NCBI GenBank assembly: GCA_030760725.1
Contig: JASWHV010000002.1
Coordinates: forward strand, 59,451,900 to 59,515,899
Length of the DNA stretch: 64,000 bases
Direction: 5' to 3'
Source: Neostapfia colusana
Taxonomy: Eukaryota > Streptophyta > Magnoliopsida > Poales > Poaceae
Shown: one piece after another, positions 1 to 10,939 of the stretch
How positions within the stretch are numbered: position 1 is the first letter of the stretch
How the letters are laid out: the number at the start of each line of letters is the position of its first letter
The notes under the pieces: generated by a model
Databases searched by the model: none
The model's input: the letters and a program-made list of their open reading frames with translations, nothing else
What the model was told of the DNA's origin: nothing
Translations under genes and position numbers: made by a program

Positions 1-176
1 ACCTCCACAAGAAGCTGTACTTGCTGGAAAAACAAGAGGAGACTCATGCCAACGCGGGAACAAATGGAGCACCAGCGTCATCTATCGCTACATGGACTTC
101 TGACTCATTATGGCGTGCGCCCATGTATGGACCACCCCCGTCACACGGTGATAACAGCACCGGTTCTCATGATTAA
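1..176 (+). pseudogene. 3' end of extra ORF (aORF) of element A
   Basis: This is the last 58 codons or so of a frame that lies between the 5' LTR and pol in this element family. It enters from the left edge and stops at a TAA at 174-176. It aligns by eye with the end of the longer frame at 33778-34752: the same Leu-x-Lys-Lys-Leu coiled-coil heptads, then a Gly/Ala/Ser-rich stretch, then the ending Thr-Gly-Ser-His-Asp. The product is not a known enzyme, and only the C-terminal coiled coil and tail are visible here. The rest lies outside the window. Confidence 0.6.
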
Positions 177-505
177 GTCTAGGTTCCCCATTGAATAAAG
201 TTGTAATAAGAACGCTTAGATCGTAGTAGCTTGAATAAGAGTGGTGTGCTCTTTTGTGATGATTGCATGTGTTTGTGTGCTTGGTGTGAGTTGTGGGACG
301 CTTCGGCGAATGACCATATCCACACATATTAGAGAAATGTGATATGCTTCGGCACGTGTTCACATCCTCATATAGGCTAAAATTAATAAAAGAAGTTGCT
401 TAGTTCATACACCTCGATGCATATAGTTACGAAATCACTTCTTTCAATTCTGAATTCTATTCCGAGAGTAAGCATTAATATAAGGGGGTAGACTTTCTCG
501 CCATC
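177..505. other. Non-coding linker of element A containing the gag-protease deletion junction
   Basis: About 330 bases without a convincing gene separate the extra ORF from pol. A full-length relative (element I) has gag, the zinc knuckle and the first half of the protease here. In A the sequence runs from a GTAAGCATTA-type leader straight into the middle of the protease near position 500. The same join occurs at about 35050-35075 in element D. Confidence 0.6.
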
Positions 506-1484
506 CTTATTGTCTTGGATTCCCAAGGGATTGATATAATAAATGGAATGAACTGGTTAAGCAAGTCCAACAGAGTGATTCAATGCGCTCAAAGGATTGT
601 GCAGTTGACGAGTGAGCACGGTACTCGTATCGAGTTTGAGGCAGCTCAACCTGCAACCGAGAAGGCAATGCTGAACCACATCGAAGAAGCAACATTGGAA
701 AGCATTTCGGTGGTTCAAGAATATTCAAATGTGTTCCCGGAAGAACTTCCAGGTATGCCACCTGACCGGGACATTGAATTTGCCATCGACTTAGTACCCG
801 GAACTGGACCTATAGAAAAGAGGCCATATAGGACGCCTGCTAATGAATTAGTGGAGCTCAAGAAACAAATTCAGGAGCAGCTAAAAAAGCATTTTATACG
901 CCCAAGCTCGTCACCGTGGGGAGCCCCCGTGCTCTTCGTGGACAAGAAAGATGGGACCCAAAGGATGTGTGTGGACTATTGGTCTCTCAACGAAGTGACG
1001 ATCAAGAATAAATACCCGCTGCCCCGCATAGAGACTTGTTCGTTCAAATGAAAGGTGCCTGAATTTTCTCCAAGATTGATCTTCGGCGGGAAACTTCCAG
1101 CTGAAGATTAAGCCCTCCGACATACCCAAGACTGTATTTCGAACACGGTATGGTTCGTATGAGTATACCGTTATGTTTTTTGGGTTAACAAATGCACCCG
1201 CATACTTTATGTACCTCATGAATAAGGTCTTCATGGAGTACTTGGACAAGTTCATCATGGTTTTCATCGACGGCATCATGGTGTATTCGAAAAGAGAGGA
1301 AGCACATGAAGAACACTTGAGGTTAACATTGCAGAAACTGCGAGAGCATCAATTGTATGCTAAGTTCAGCAAGTGTCAATTTTGGCTAAAGGAGATATCG
1401 TTCCTAGGCCACATCATATCCGAAGGAGTAGTATCGGTTGATCCCGGGAAAGTAAGGGATGTTTTGAAGTGGAATGAACCATAG
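506..1484 (+). pseudogene. Element A pol: protease tail and reverse transcriptase (decayed)
   Basis: This begins inside the retropepsin (DSQGIDII, then the GMNWL strand) and has lost the catalytic Asp-Ser-Gly half. The reverse transcriptase follows: the FPEELPGMPPDR entry segment, the RPSSSPWGAPV and DGTQRMCVDY fingers motifs, and, after a frameshift near 1050-1100, the FGLTNAP palm motif. The catalytic pair reads FIDG at about 1266-1277 instead of FIDD, so one metal-binding Asp is gone. A stop at 1482-1484 closes the frame. In an active element this domain copies the genomic RNA into cDNA in virus-like particles. Here it is inactive on sequence grounds. Confidence 0.85.
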
Positions 1485-1487
1485 ATT

Positions 1488-2198
1488 GTGAGGGATATTC
1501 GGAGTTTCCTTGGGATGGCTGGATACTATTGCCGGTTCATCAAGGATTTCTCCAAAATAGCGAAGCCTATGACGGAATTGCTGATGAAAGGGAAAGTATT
1601 TCAGTGGACACAAGCATGTCAAGACAGCTTTGAGGAGCTAAAGAAGAGATTAACAACAGCGCCGGTTTTAGTATTGCCGGACGTGAGCAAGAGTTTCAAT
1701 ATATATTGTGACGCATCAAGACGAGGGCTTGGATGTGTGCTTATGCAAGGAGGACAAGTGGTAGCCTATGCATCGAGACATCTAAATAAACATGAGCTGA
1801 ATTACCCCACACACGACTTGGAACATACAGCCGTGGTACATGCCTCGAAGAATTGGAGGCATTATATCCTTGGTCACCGACGTGAGATCTATACGGATCA
1901 CAAAAGCCTCAAGTATATATTCACGCAGACGGATCTGAATTTGAGACAACGCCGATGGTTGGAACTCATCAAGGATTATGATGTTGGAATCAACTATCAC
2001 CCCGGAAAGGCCAATGTAGTAGCTGATGTGTTGAGCCGAAAGGGAGCATGTCACCAACTCACGGTTACGGAGCTGCCACCCGAGCTACGTAAGGAGTTTG
2101 AACGGTTGCATCTCGGATTCTTGAACGAGAAGGAGGTGATAGAACTGAACTCAACGCTGGAACAAGAGATACGAGATGGCCAAGCAACCGATGAGTAA
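1488..2198 (+). pseudogene. Element A pol: RT thumb/connection and RNase H
   Basis: This continues the polyprotein after the stop at 1484. The RT connection (RSFLGMAGYYCRFI) is followed by the RNase H core: FNIYCDASRRGLG with the first catalytic Asp, the YPTHDLE segment, and YTDHKSLKYIFTQ with the last conserved Asp-His. The link to integrase reads HPGKANVVADVLSRK. RNase H would remove RNA from the cDNA hybrid. The frame ends at a TAA just before the integrase zinc-binding domain, where relatives read through. Confidence 0.85.
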
Positions 2199-3626
2199 AT
2201 CAAGGAAATCAAGAAAAGAATCCGACAAGGCATAGAAAAGGATTTCAAGGAAGATGATAAAGGCACACTTTGGTTAGGAAAAAGGATTTGTGTGCCTAAC
2301 GTGAAGCACATCCGCGGCACGATATTAAAGGAGGCACATGACTCGCCTTATTCCATACACCCCAGATGTACAAAGATGTACAAGGACCTGAAAACATGCT
2401 ATTGGTGGGTTGGCATGAAAAGGGACATTGCTGAATATGTTGCCCTATGCAACACGTGCCAATGAGTGAAGGCCAAACATCAAAAAACCGCTGGATTATT
2501 GCAGCCATTAAAAGTACCAGAGTGGAAGTGGGAAGACATCAGCATGGATTTCATCGTCGGATTGGCACGTACTCAATCGGGTTACGACTCTATTTGGGTT
2601 ATCGTGGACCGATTGACGAAAACAACCCATTTCCTTCTTGTTAGAACCAAGTACAGTGTTGCACAACTAGCTGAGCTGTATATGGAGCAAATCGTGTGTC
2701 ACCATGGAGTTCCGAAGAGGATAGTTTCAGATCAGGGTTCTCAATTTACCTCTAGGTTCTGGAAGAAGCTGCATGAAGCCATGGGTACACGGCTGAATTT
2801 CAGCTCCGCTTATCACCTGCAAACTGACGGGCAAACTGAGAGGACAAACCAAAATTTGGAAGACATGTTGAGAGCTTGCGCCTTGAAACATGGGCGTAGT
2901 TGGGATAAGAGCTTGCCGTATGCTGAATTCTCGTACAACAACAGCTACCGAGCCAGCTTGAAAATGTCACCTTTTGAAGCATTGTATGGTAGACGGTGTA
3001 GAGCGCCGCTGTTATGGAATGAGACCGGAGAAAGCCAAGTGTTTGGGCCCGAAGTGCTGCAAGACGCCGAAAAACAAGTCCAAACGATACGAGAAAACTT
3101 GAAGGCTGCTCAGTCACGATAAAAAGGTTATGTGGACAATAGGCGAAGAAGATTGACCTTCGAAGTGGGAGACTTCGTGTATCTTAAAGTATCACCTATC
3201 TGAGGCCAACGATGGTTGAACGTCAAAGGCAAGTTAGCACCTAGCTATATCGGGCCATTCGAGATTTTGGGCAAGCGAGGAGAGGTAGCTTATCAACTAG
3301 AGCTGCCAACGCACCTCTCCAACGTGCACGACATGTTTCACGTATCCCAACTCAAGAAGTGCTTGAGAGTACCGGAAGAACATGTACCGATGGATGAGCT
3401 CGAACTTCAGGAGGATCTGACCTACGCGGAACAGCCCGTCAAAATCTTGGATGTGAAGGAAAGGGTCACGAGGAATAAAGTAATCCGTTGGTGCAAGGTA
3501 CAATGGAGCCATCACACGGAAGCCGAAACTACATGGGAGCGTGAGGAAGACCTCAAGGCAGAATTCCCTCATCTATTCTCCACTCTATCGAATCTTAAGG
3601 GCGAGATTCAGTTTAAAGGGGGGTAG
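2199..3626 (+). pseudogene. Element A pol: integrase with chromodomain-like tail
   Basis: The HHCC zinc-binding domain covers about 2330-2465 (HDSPYSIHP, then CNTC followed by an in-frame stop). The catalytic core is open at 2466-3122, with MDFIVGL (first Asp), VSDQGSQF (second Asp) and QTDGQTERTNQ (Glu) in place. After a stop at 3120-3122 the frame reopens at 3216. It ends in a chromodomain-like fold: VKILDVKERVTRNKVI, then KVQWSHHTEAETTWE and a final PHLF. In this group the chromodomain is thought to guide insertion toward heterochromatin. Several stops make it non-functional. Confidence 0.85.
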
Positions 3627-3627
3627 G
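3615..3627 (+). promoter_or_regulatory. Polypurine tract of element A
   Basis: AAAGGGGGGTAGG stands just before the 3' LTR, the expected place for the plus-strand primer. The same motif precedes the 3' LTRs of D/F, E and I. Confidence 0.8.
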
Positions 3628-3699
3628 TTCGTAACACCCTCAAATTCATACCATGCATTGCATCCATTTTTCATGTAGAGAAGCATTATAAAAGAAGTA

Positions 3700-4050
3700 G
3701 AAATGGAGAAAGAACTATAGAAATGGAGAAATAACCATAGAAATGGAGAAATAACTATAGAAATGGAGAAAGAACCATAGAAATGGAGAAAGAACCATAG
3801 AAATGGAGGAAGGGACCATAGAAATGGAGGAAAACTCACAGAAATGGAGAAGGGAATATGGAAATGGAGAATGTGGTATAGATATGGAGAAGGGAAATAT
3901 AGAAATGGAGAATGAGGAATAAAAATGGAGAGGGGAATGTAGAAATGGAGAATGGGACATAGAAATGGAGAGGGGAATGTAGAAATGGAGAATGGGACAT
4001 AGAAATGGAGAGGGGAATGTATAAATGGAACAAGTGACATAGAAATGGTG
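3700..4050 (+). repeat. Tandem repeat ATAGAAATGGAGAA in X1 LTR U3
   Basis: About 17-18 degenerate units of 17-21 bases, each built on AGAAATGGAGAA with a variable spacer (AGAACC, GGGAAT, TGGGAC). The block lies about 230 bases upstream of the TATA box, so it is in the U3/enhancer position. Homologous blocks are at 30570-30965 (D) and 44725-45090 (F). Long antisense reading frames here are a by-product of the repeat. Confidence 0.9.
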
Positions 4051-4278
4051 AGGAATGGGAAAAAGATAGCTGAAATGAGCCATTCCCAAATTTCCCCAAA
4101 TTTTCCTCAAAATTTCCAAATTCCCCAATTCCCCAAATGGGAATTTTCCCCCACATTTGGGGGGATAAAATCCCCAAGGCTGCTGCACCCAATTAATGGT
4201 ATAAGTTGGTTGAGTTCCAAATTGAGTAGGACTCTTGGTTGAGTTCCAATAGGAGTAGGACTCCTCCCTTCTCCCCCT

Positions 4279-4286
4279 TATAAATA
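4279..4286 (+). promoter_or_regulatory. TATA box of the X1 LTR promoter (element A)
   Basis: TATAAATA lies in a pyrimidine-rich context and is followed by a GC-rich leader. D has the same box at 31377-31384 in the same place. Confidence 0.7.
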
Positions 4287-4891
4287 CAACCCCAGCATCC
4301 CCCCCTTTATTGCCGCAGCCTCTCCCTCCCCCTACCTCTCCAAGTCACCGACTTGGAGCCCCTGCCCCCCCCCCCCAACTCGCCGAGTTGGCCACCCCAT
4401 GCCGGAGTTTGGTCGCCGGCGAGCCCCGCCGTCGCCGGAGAAGAAGCCCAACGATCTGTCCTACCAAAATTTTCCATAGAAAAATTCTCCGCTGCTGCCA
4501 TTGCTAGCAGAAAGGCCCTGACACAAGGAGGAAGAGAGGTAGGTCTCCATTACCCATCTTATGGTGTCGCCGCTGTTTCTACGCATCCGTTTTCCTTGCC
4601 CCTTTGAGCAGAAACTTTTACGTGTGGACAGATCATGTTTTGATCAGTTTTTGATGTTGGAATTGATCTAGATCTTGAGTCAAGATCATCACCACGTGCA
4701 CACTTCATCTCTACAACCTTGTTCATCATAACACCCCATGAAAGCCCATTAAAACATGCAAGAACACATACAAACTGGTTTAATAAAACAGCACCATAGG
4801 ATTTGCATCCATCTACTCCATTGCATCTTGAGTAAAGTTTGTGCATGATGATTGATTGCTGTGAATTTTGTGTGTGCGTGTTCATGAGTCG

Positions 4892-6172
4892 AAGGACAAG
4901 CTCAAGAGGCCATCTACGAGGAACTACAGCACCAAGATTTCGAGACGCTTGAACAACAAGAACCACGGGAGCAAGGCAAGTGCCCCTTGACCATATTGAT
5001 CCCAATTTTTGAAACTGTTTTATTTGTGAAAACTCGTATGCTTGAGTCAACTTGATGGGACACCCATTTATAGGAGTTATACTAGTTCTGTTAACCATCC
5101 TTGTCACTGAGAAAGTTGATGAGTCGGGTATGGTCGTTTTTCCTTTTTGCTTCCCTTAATTCACGGGATACGGGAAGTTGAAATAAAACATGTCTAGCTA
5201 CTGCACTCATATGAATAATGATGATGAGAACTTGATGATGTTAATGGGCATGTAATTGGAGAGATCTAGGCAAGCTTGGTTCATGGATGTTGCTGGATGA
5301 GATGGTGGTACTTGATGTAGATCTAAGGACCGGTTCATGCGAGAATATGCCAGGAAAACAATGCCACCACAAGGCCAAGTATGGTGCGGCTTAGCTGATT
5401 AATTAGGTGTGTTGCTAGCTTGTTATGGACCGTGGATGGCGCGAGGAATGGTAGTCGAGGAGGACTGCCTTTTGAACTGCATGGCACAAGAGGGGGCCCG
5501 TGGGTGGGAGAATGGTGAGTCCATACCTCTAGTACCCCCTTTGTTAAGGCTATTTTTTGATCTATTGGCCATACACCGACGGTTGTGTACTGGTTTAATG
5601 GAGGTTCTGCAGTCGCCAGAGGGTGACAAAATCACGAACTTGTGGGTAAAGTGGTGCCACCACTGCAGAGTGTAAAACTATCATGATAGCCGTGCTTCCG
5701 GTCACAAACACCTGGCCAACTTCTATAATTAGAGGGAAAACTTTGGATGTTTATTCGGTATGGTTATGGTATGGTCATTGGGATTGGTTTTGGGACTGTT
5801 TTGAGTCATGACAATGAGTTTGGTTTTGGTTATATGAAAAGGAGATGGCTATGAATATTTATGAGTATGAGATGAACTTGAGAAAGATTAATGGCTGGAT
5901 GAGACTTGATAAATGGTGAATATTGATGAAAGAATGTTGCCGTTTTACTTGATTATGATGGGCTAAATTTCACTTAGAAATAGTTGCTGTTTTTTCATGT
6001 TTGTGAAATAAAATTTACTTGCTGCAATGAGCATTTTTATTTCCTATCTTGTTATAAGCTACATGTCATACTTTTCCCGCACTTGCTGAGTACGACATGT
6101 ACTCACCCTTGCATTACTACATAAACATCAGGTACAGGAGATGAGTACTTCGAGGACCATATGGAGTGCTAG
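4892..6172 (+). CDS. LTR micro-ORF, element A copy: acidic exons 2 and 3
   Basis: Proposed spliced small protein encoded in the LTR; function unknown. Exon 2 (about 4892-4975, 84 nt) is open and reads QAQEAIYEELQ, ending in EQQEPREQ. It is followed by AG|GCAAG, a GC-type splice donor. Intron 2 spans 4976-6131. Exon 3 (6132-6172) follows CAG, continues in the same phase (phase 1) as GDEYFEDHMEC and stops at TAG. AATAAA follows at 6300. The exon 2 acceptor is less clear here: TCG replaces the TAG of D, but an AAG three bases on keeps the frame. A first exon ending near 4530-4538 is likely, but no ATG was resolved in it. Confidence 0.55.
6088..6104 (+). promoter_or_regulatory. Conserved intronic hairpin, element A
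   Basis: GAGTAC-GACAT-GTACTC is a perfect 6-bp stem. It sits after CACTTGCT and 27 bases before the exon 3 acceptor. It is the X1 member of a hairpin whose stem changes in a compensated way in other LTR families. Confidence 0.65.
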
Positions 6173-6433
6173 GCGTGCGAACTACCATCAACATGCCTGT
6201 GGAGTTAAAAATTTGAGCCTGCTGTTTAGTTATTTCCGCTGTTGTTTAGAGATTCAACGAATAAGTTAGAGATTCATAAGTGAGACATTGAGTCATTGTA
6301 ATAAAGTACTTAAACACTATTTATTCGTGGTTATATTCTGAATTCAGTTTGTGGATTACATGTGTATGTGTGATGAACATCCTGGGCACACATATGCATT
6401 CACTTTGTTCTATTTTCGGAACCGGGTGTCACA

Positions 6434-6722
6434 CCTACCTCATGACTCCAAACGGTGCGAGATGTCACAATCTCTCGCCTCTTCCGAAGCTAGCTCCACC
6501 AAATTGATACCATTCCCCTACGGCATTGCCTAATTGCCTCTTGTCAGACGACCTCCGTCAGAAGCTCTAACCGATTATTTATATTTAAAACAAACTATTT
6601 TTGTCAAATTTGAAGCTTATTATTTTCTTACACTCAATTGGTGTTTGGTGAGTTTGCCAGGTGGTGTGGTAGTAAGCAGGAGTTCTAGTACAGTTTCTCG
6701 GCTGCCCCGAGGATGAACAAAA
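6434..6722. other. Unassigned flank between element A and the copia LTR
   Basis: About 290 bases with no coding or repeat signature I recognise. This may be pre-insertion flanking DNA. A short frame here has no support. Confidence 0.4.
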
Positions 6723-7574
6723 TGTTAGGAGATTAAGCAATTTACCAATTATTTTTAAAAAACAACACATGATAAAATTAATAATCAACAGGAACAGTAG
6801 CAACACGTATGTTAATACAGCCATATAATAACAAATATTAGACAATGTATTAATTGTGCTTACTGATCTATAGCCGGAGGATAGGTGTAGATGTTGCTAT
6901 AGTGTTGATGAAGACCATTCGAAGTAGATGACGTTAAAGACGGCGATAGGGAGCACACCTGACCTGAACGATAGACGGCATGTGGTGAATAACACGAGTA
7001 GTTGAGTGGAGCACTTCCCCAAAACTATTCACCCTCTTCTGGTGCAGGATCGCAAGGGGCAAATGGTTCTGGATACCTGCTCTCCCAATAGTCGTTGCAC
7101 GCATGTGCTCGGGATGGAGTAGATTATAATGGCGGTGCAAGTAGCAAAAGAGGCAAAACCTGATATGTTTTCTAGCGCAACTAGCTCTGCATGCACACCC
7201 TTTATTATAGCAAATCAGAAATACTCTGAGTCAGTTACAACAGCCAACGGTTCAGTCATAATCTGAATAGAATCGACTACTTGTTGACACCTCTGTGCCC
7301 AACTTAATTTTCCAAATAGAAATAAAAAAAAATTGGACTCGGGTAGACGGTCGAATTCATAAAACATGCGCGCATGTGCGAGGTGAGGCGAGGCTTGGAA
7401 AGCGAGTAAAAGGAGGAGCGCACATGTGTAGCTCATAAGCAAGCCCCCTCCACTTATACTATTCATGTAGTACTAAAATTTTAACACCTCCTCTTGCCAT
7501 ACATGGGCCTTTGAGATTTATTAGAAAATTTAGTTAGGCCTAACCCCTTAAGGTCAAAATTCCAACAATATCCA
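6723..7574 (-). repeat. Putative 3' LTR of an old Ty1/copia element
   Basis: Read on the minus strand, this starts TGTTGGAATTTTGACC directly after a GATTTGGTGGATAT-like polypurine tract and may end CTCCTAACA, giving TG..CA ends with matching short terminal repeats. It has a TATA-like AGTATAAG early in the LTR. The 5' LTR partner is not in the window, so the left boundary is uncertain. The copia pol frame ends 524 bases upstream on the same strand, as expected. Confidence 0.5.
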
Positions 7575-8098
7575 CCAAATCTCAAATCCATTTAGAGAAT
7601 TTTCATTCTCGTTACTTGTTTAATATCCTTTCTCAGCAGAGATTGTTAAGTTAAACCTGTGCCAAAATTCTTAAGCTACATCAGCTCACAACTTGAACAA
7701 TTGATAATGTCTTGACTTGCAAGTTTTGTGCAAACTAATTTAACCTAAACACCAAAACCAATACTTGACTACCTGTAGTTTACCATGCGTTTGGAGCATA
7801 TGCACCTCACTCCTTGATCTCTTCATGAGATCAACCATATCTCATGACTGCAAATTTTGATAGTCGTAGCTCATATAGGTGTGTTTCTTTTAAGATTGTA
7901 TAGGTAGCTTTGCTACACATAACCGATGAAAATACATTAATGAATATCGCCAACCTACCATATATACAATTTCGAGAGTGTATTTATGCATCTTCACCTA
8001 GAGGGTGCCTCAAATAAAATACTCTCCTTCATGAACCACTACCTTGTTTTTCCAGGTCCTAGTTCGCAGGGTCTCCGATCACATAGATTGAGTTATTA
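7575..8098 (-). other. Copia 3' untranslated region and polypurine tract
   Basis: This non-coding interval lies between the copia pol stop (8099-8101) and its 3' LTR. The LTR-proximal end is purine-rich on the minus strand. No other feature was seen. Confidence 0.5.
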
Positions 8099-10267
8099 CT
8101 ATGGTGCTACACTCGTGGGTACCATACCCATCTCACTCGATGCACTTTCTATTACATTACGTGATAGTCCCTTCATAAAAGGGTCTGCCAAGTCTTATCT
8201 CTTTGTACATACAAAATAATTCTTACTTTGAAGTTTCTTATTTTCTTGATATACTTCAAACGTCTCTTGACATGTCTTGATGTCTTTGCATTTTTAGAAC
8301 TGTTGACTTTAGAAATCACGATTTGTTATTACAATTCATAAAATTTGCCGGTATTGTTTTTTGAACCACAGGCAATTCGATCAAGAGCTCTCGCAGACAT
8401 GTCACCTGTACAATTGTTGTTTCTAAAGCAATAAGTTTTGCTTTCATGTTTGACTTCATCAAAATGATCTTTTTACAAGACCTCCATGACATTCCTCCAC
8501 CTCCATGGGTAAACACATACCCTCTTGTGGCATAGACCTCCAAGGGTAAACACGTACCCACTTCGAGTCACAATATCCTTTATGCACGACTATATGAACT
8601 GAGGAATGAATATCATAACTTATAGTACTCAGGTAATGCATAAACATTTCAAGTGCATGCAAATAATTTATACTCGGTTTGGACATGAACATGCTCAATA
8701 TATATTAGGTCAGATTGTGATCGCTAAGTAAGTGAGTGAACTGATTGTTTGAGAATATTTAAGTTGATCTCTTGGTTCTCTCTTGTTCTTCAAGTGTCAC
8801 ACTAGGATCATAGGGTGTTGGAGAAATCTTAATATCTATAAAGCCGAACCAACTCAAGATTTTCTCAACAATGTAGCATTATATTAATATAATCCCACTC
8901 ATCTTTGTTCAGCTTAATGTTTAGGTAACATTAATGTCTCCTATATCTTTCATATCAAAACTTTTTGGTAAGAATAACTTAACCTCAGTTATTATATTAA
9001 TGCTCATACAAAAATAAGTATATCATCCAATACAAACTTGACGATAATATACACAACTATTAGCCTCATGAGTTACAAAGCCCGTAGAAGTTAGTGTTCT
9101 GTCAAACTTCTCAAGTCATTGCTTATGTGTGTTTGTTTCAGGCCATACAAATACTTTAAGAATTTGAACACCTTTTTGTTTTCACCCTTTACTACAAACC
9201 CATCAGTCTATCCCATATAGATTTCCTATTCTAACTCTCCATTAAAGAAAGTTGTCTTTATGTCCATTTGATGTACGATAAGACCATATGAGTCACCGGA
9301 AAGAAGTAGTACACAAATAATTGTCGTTCTAGCAATGGGTAAATAGGAGTCAAAATAGTCTTCTTCTTTTTGAGTATAGCCAATGGCCACTAGCCGTGTC
9401 TTGATCTTCTAAATAGTGCCATCAAGACTGAGCTTCTTTTTTAATACCCACTTACAACCCACAAATTTACAACCATATAGCCATTCAGTTAACTTCCAAC
9501 TACCACTATAAAGAATTGAGTCCATCTCACTATGAACTGTTTGTTCTCAATCATCTGCATCCTTGTATGCATATGCTTCTGCAATAGATTTGGGAGTATC
9601 GCCCACAAGGTACACAATGAAATCATCACCAAAGGATTTTGCAATCCCCTACTCTTACGCATCTAAGTACTTTCATTATGTTCCTCCTTAAGGACATTAT
9701 CCGATGGTTGCTCAACATAGTCACTATATATACAAGATTCAAGAGAAACTTCAGAAGAATGGTCGCTTAACATAGTCAGAAGAATGTATATCTTTACAAT
9801 AGAAATATAATTAAAAAATTGCATCACAAGATTCTATTATATTATCAATGTGCATATTAGGAATCTAAGATTTAACTACTAAAAATCTATATGTAATGTT
9901 TTGCTAAGCATATCTTTGAAAGATACAATGCACCGTCTTGGTTCCAACCCTATGTTTCGTGGAGATTAGAATGTTGATCTTTGCAAAATATCTCCAAGTG
10001 TGTAAGCATAAAAGTGATGTTTTTCTCTCAACCCTCTCATCATAAGAGGTTTTCTCTTTATTCTTGTTTGGAACTCAGATCAGGACATGTCATGAAATCA
10101 ATAAAGCATCCCTCCATCTTGTCTTAGATAAACCGACCATGTCTAACTCCCTCCATTATGCCCAAGATAAACCGACCATGTCTAACGTGGCACTCATCAA
10201 CTCAGTCAACGTGCAATTTTTTTCATCTCGACTATCCCGTTTGATTGGGTTAAATAGGGAAGCCTCT
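8099..10267 (-). pseudogene. Ty1/copia pol, 3' part: integrase end, reverse transcriptase and RNase H
   Basis: Minus-strand remnant with many stops. From high to low coordinates: the integrase end (QSNG, then LTELMSATLDMVGL near 10130-10235), reverse transcriptase (an MDIKTTFFNGE-like segment near 9220-9290 and KYLYGLKQTHKQ near 9130), and RNase H (GYVFTHGGGGMSW, then LRELLIELPVV, 8316-8561). The frame ends DLADPFMKGLSRN..MVPTSVAP with a stop at 8099-8101. It joins the remnant at 29617-30525, from which element H separated it. A 44-bp tandem duplication containing AGATAAACCGACC lies at about 10124-10190. Confidence 0.8.
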
Positions 10268-10887
10268 TAACAGGGTTCCCGACCGCGACCTGCGGGGAAG
10301 CGACGACCCCCCTTGGCTCCCAGGTGGAGGGTGGATCCAGAGGAGAAAGCCGAGTCCGAGCTCAAAGGGGATAAAACAGGTGGCCATCAATGCGGAGCAG
10401 GCGCCGCCATGACCAAGTGGGGGGCACTCGAGTGCCTCCCTGACTTGCCCATTGAAGCCCCATCATGTAAGATGGAACGGAGGAAGAGGCGTATGCGGGG
10501 CGTGTGTGCGTCCCAATATGGCACACCCCGGCGACAAGACGGGAGCATGCGGGACGGCGGACTCCTGATACTATGGCCTATTTAGGCGCTCTGGCCGACA
10601 TATGATAGGACAGTTGTCCCTGTAACCACGACTCCCTCCCCTCTTGCGAAGAGTTAAGAGGGAGCCGTCCAGAGCAAATATAAAAGGGGGATCAATGTCC
10701 CCCCTTGAGAGGCAACTTGCACTTGTAAGAGAATCACACCCATTTTCAACAGAGACAGTGAAACACCCAAATTGAACATAGGGCACCATACTCAAACCAG
10801 TATGAATCATTTGTGTTCATAGCTAAGCTGCCTTGAGGACAAATGCACGGTGCAATCAATACTATTCGGAAATATAAAACACCGACA
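10268..10887 (+). repeat. 5' LTR of element H
   Basis: It starts TAACAGGGTTCCC (the partner has TGATAGAGTTCCC) and ends ACACCGACA. It shares the partner's order: CTCCCAGGTGGAGGG, then GCAGGCGCCGCCATGACC, then a TATAAAAGGGGG promoter near 10679, then GAGAGGCAACT. It is visibly diverged from the 3' LTR, so the insertion is not young. Confidence 0.85.
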
Positions 10888-10907
10888 GTTGGCGCACCAG
10901 GTAGGGG
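10888..10907 (+). promoter_or_regulatory. Primer binding site of element H
   Basis: GTTGGCGCACCAGGTAGGGG stands immediately after the LTR. It differs from the Met-tRNA site used by the other gypsy elements here and fits a Tat-lineage element. I did not identify the tRNA. Confidence 0.6.
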
Positions 10908-10939
10908 CACTGCGGAGTGTTCCGTTCTTTGCTTCCTTG

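Larger units (their letters stand above)
3630..6433 (+). repeat. 3' LTR of element A (LTR family X1)
   Basis: The LTR is about 2.8 kb and follows the polypurine tract. It starts CGTAACACCC, where TGTAACACCC is the family form, and ends GGGTGTCACA. It is colinear with the D LTR at 30526-33505 but lacks the AGGACTCTTTGGTT repeat array of that copy. Inside, in order: a short tandem repeat (about 3700-4050), a TATA box (4279), a GC-rich first-exon-like stretch, two intron-like stretches with two short acidic exons, and AATAAA at 6300-6305. Confidence 0.9.

Noticed and set aside
3585..4192. Several antisense reading frames of 118-157 codons rich in Phe, Ser, Pro, His and Tyr
   Set aside because: They are translations of the ATAGAAATGGAGAA tandem array in all three frames. 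The same appears at 30591-31106 and 44600-45082, and length follows repeat number.
7215..7466. 83-codon minus-strand frame with a hydrophobic start resembling a signal peptide
   Set aside because: It lies in the putative copia LTR with no partner copy to test conservation. Too little support.
10268..10280. Search for a 5-bp target duplication around element H
   Set aside because: Left flank (GCCTCT) and right flank (CGTTC) do not match. Mutation or imprecise ends prevent a claim.
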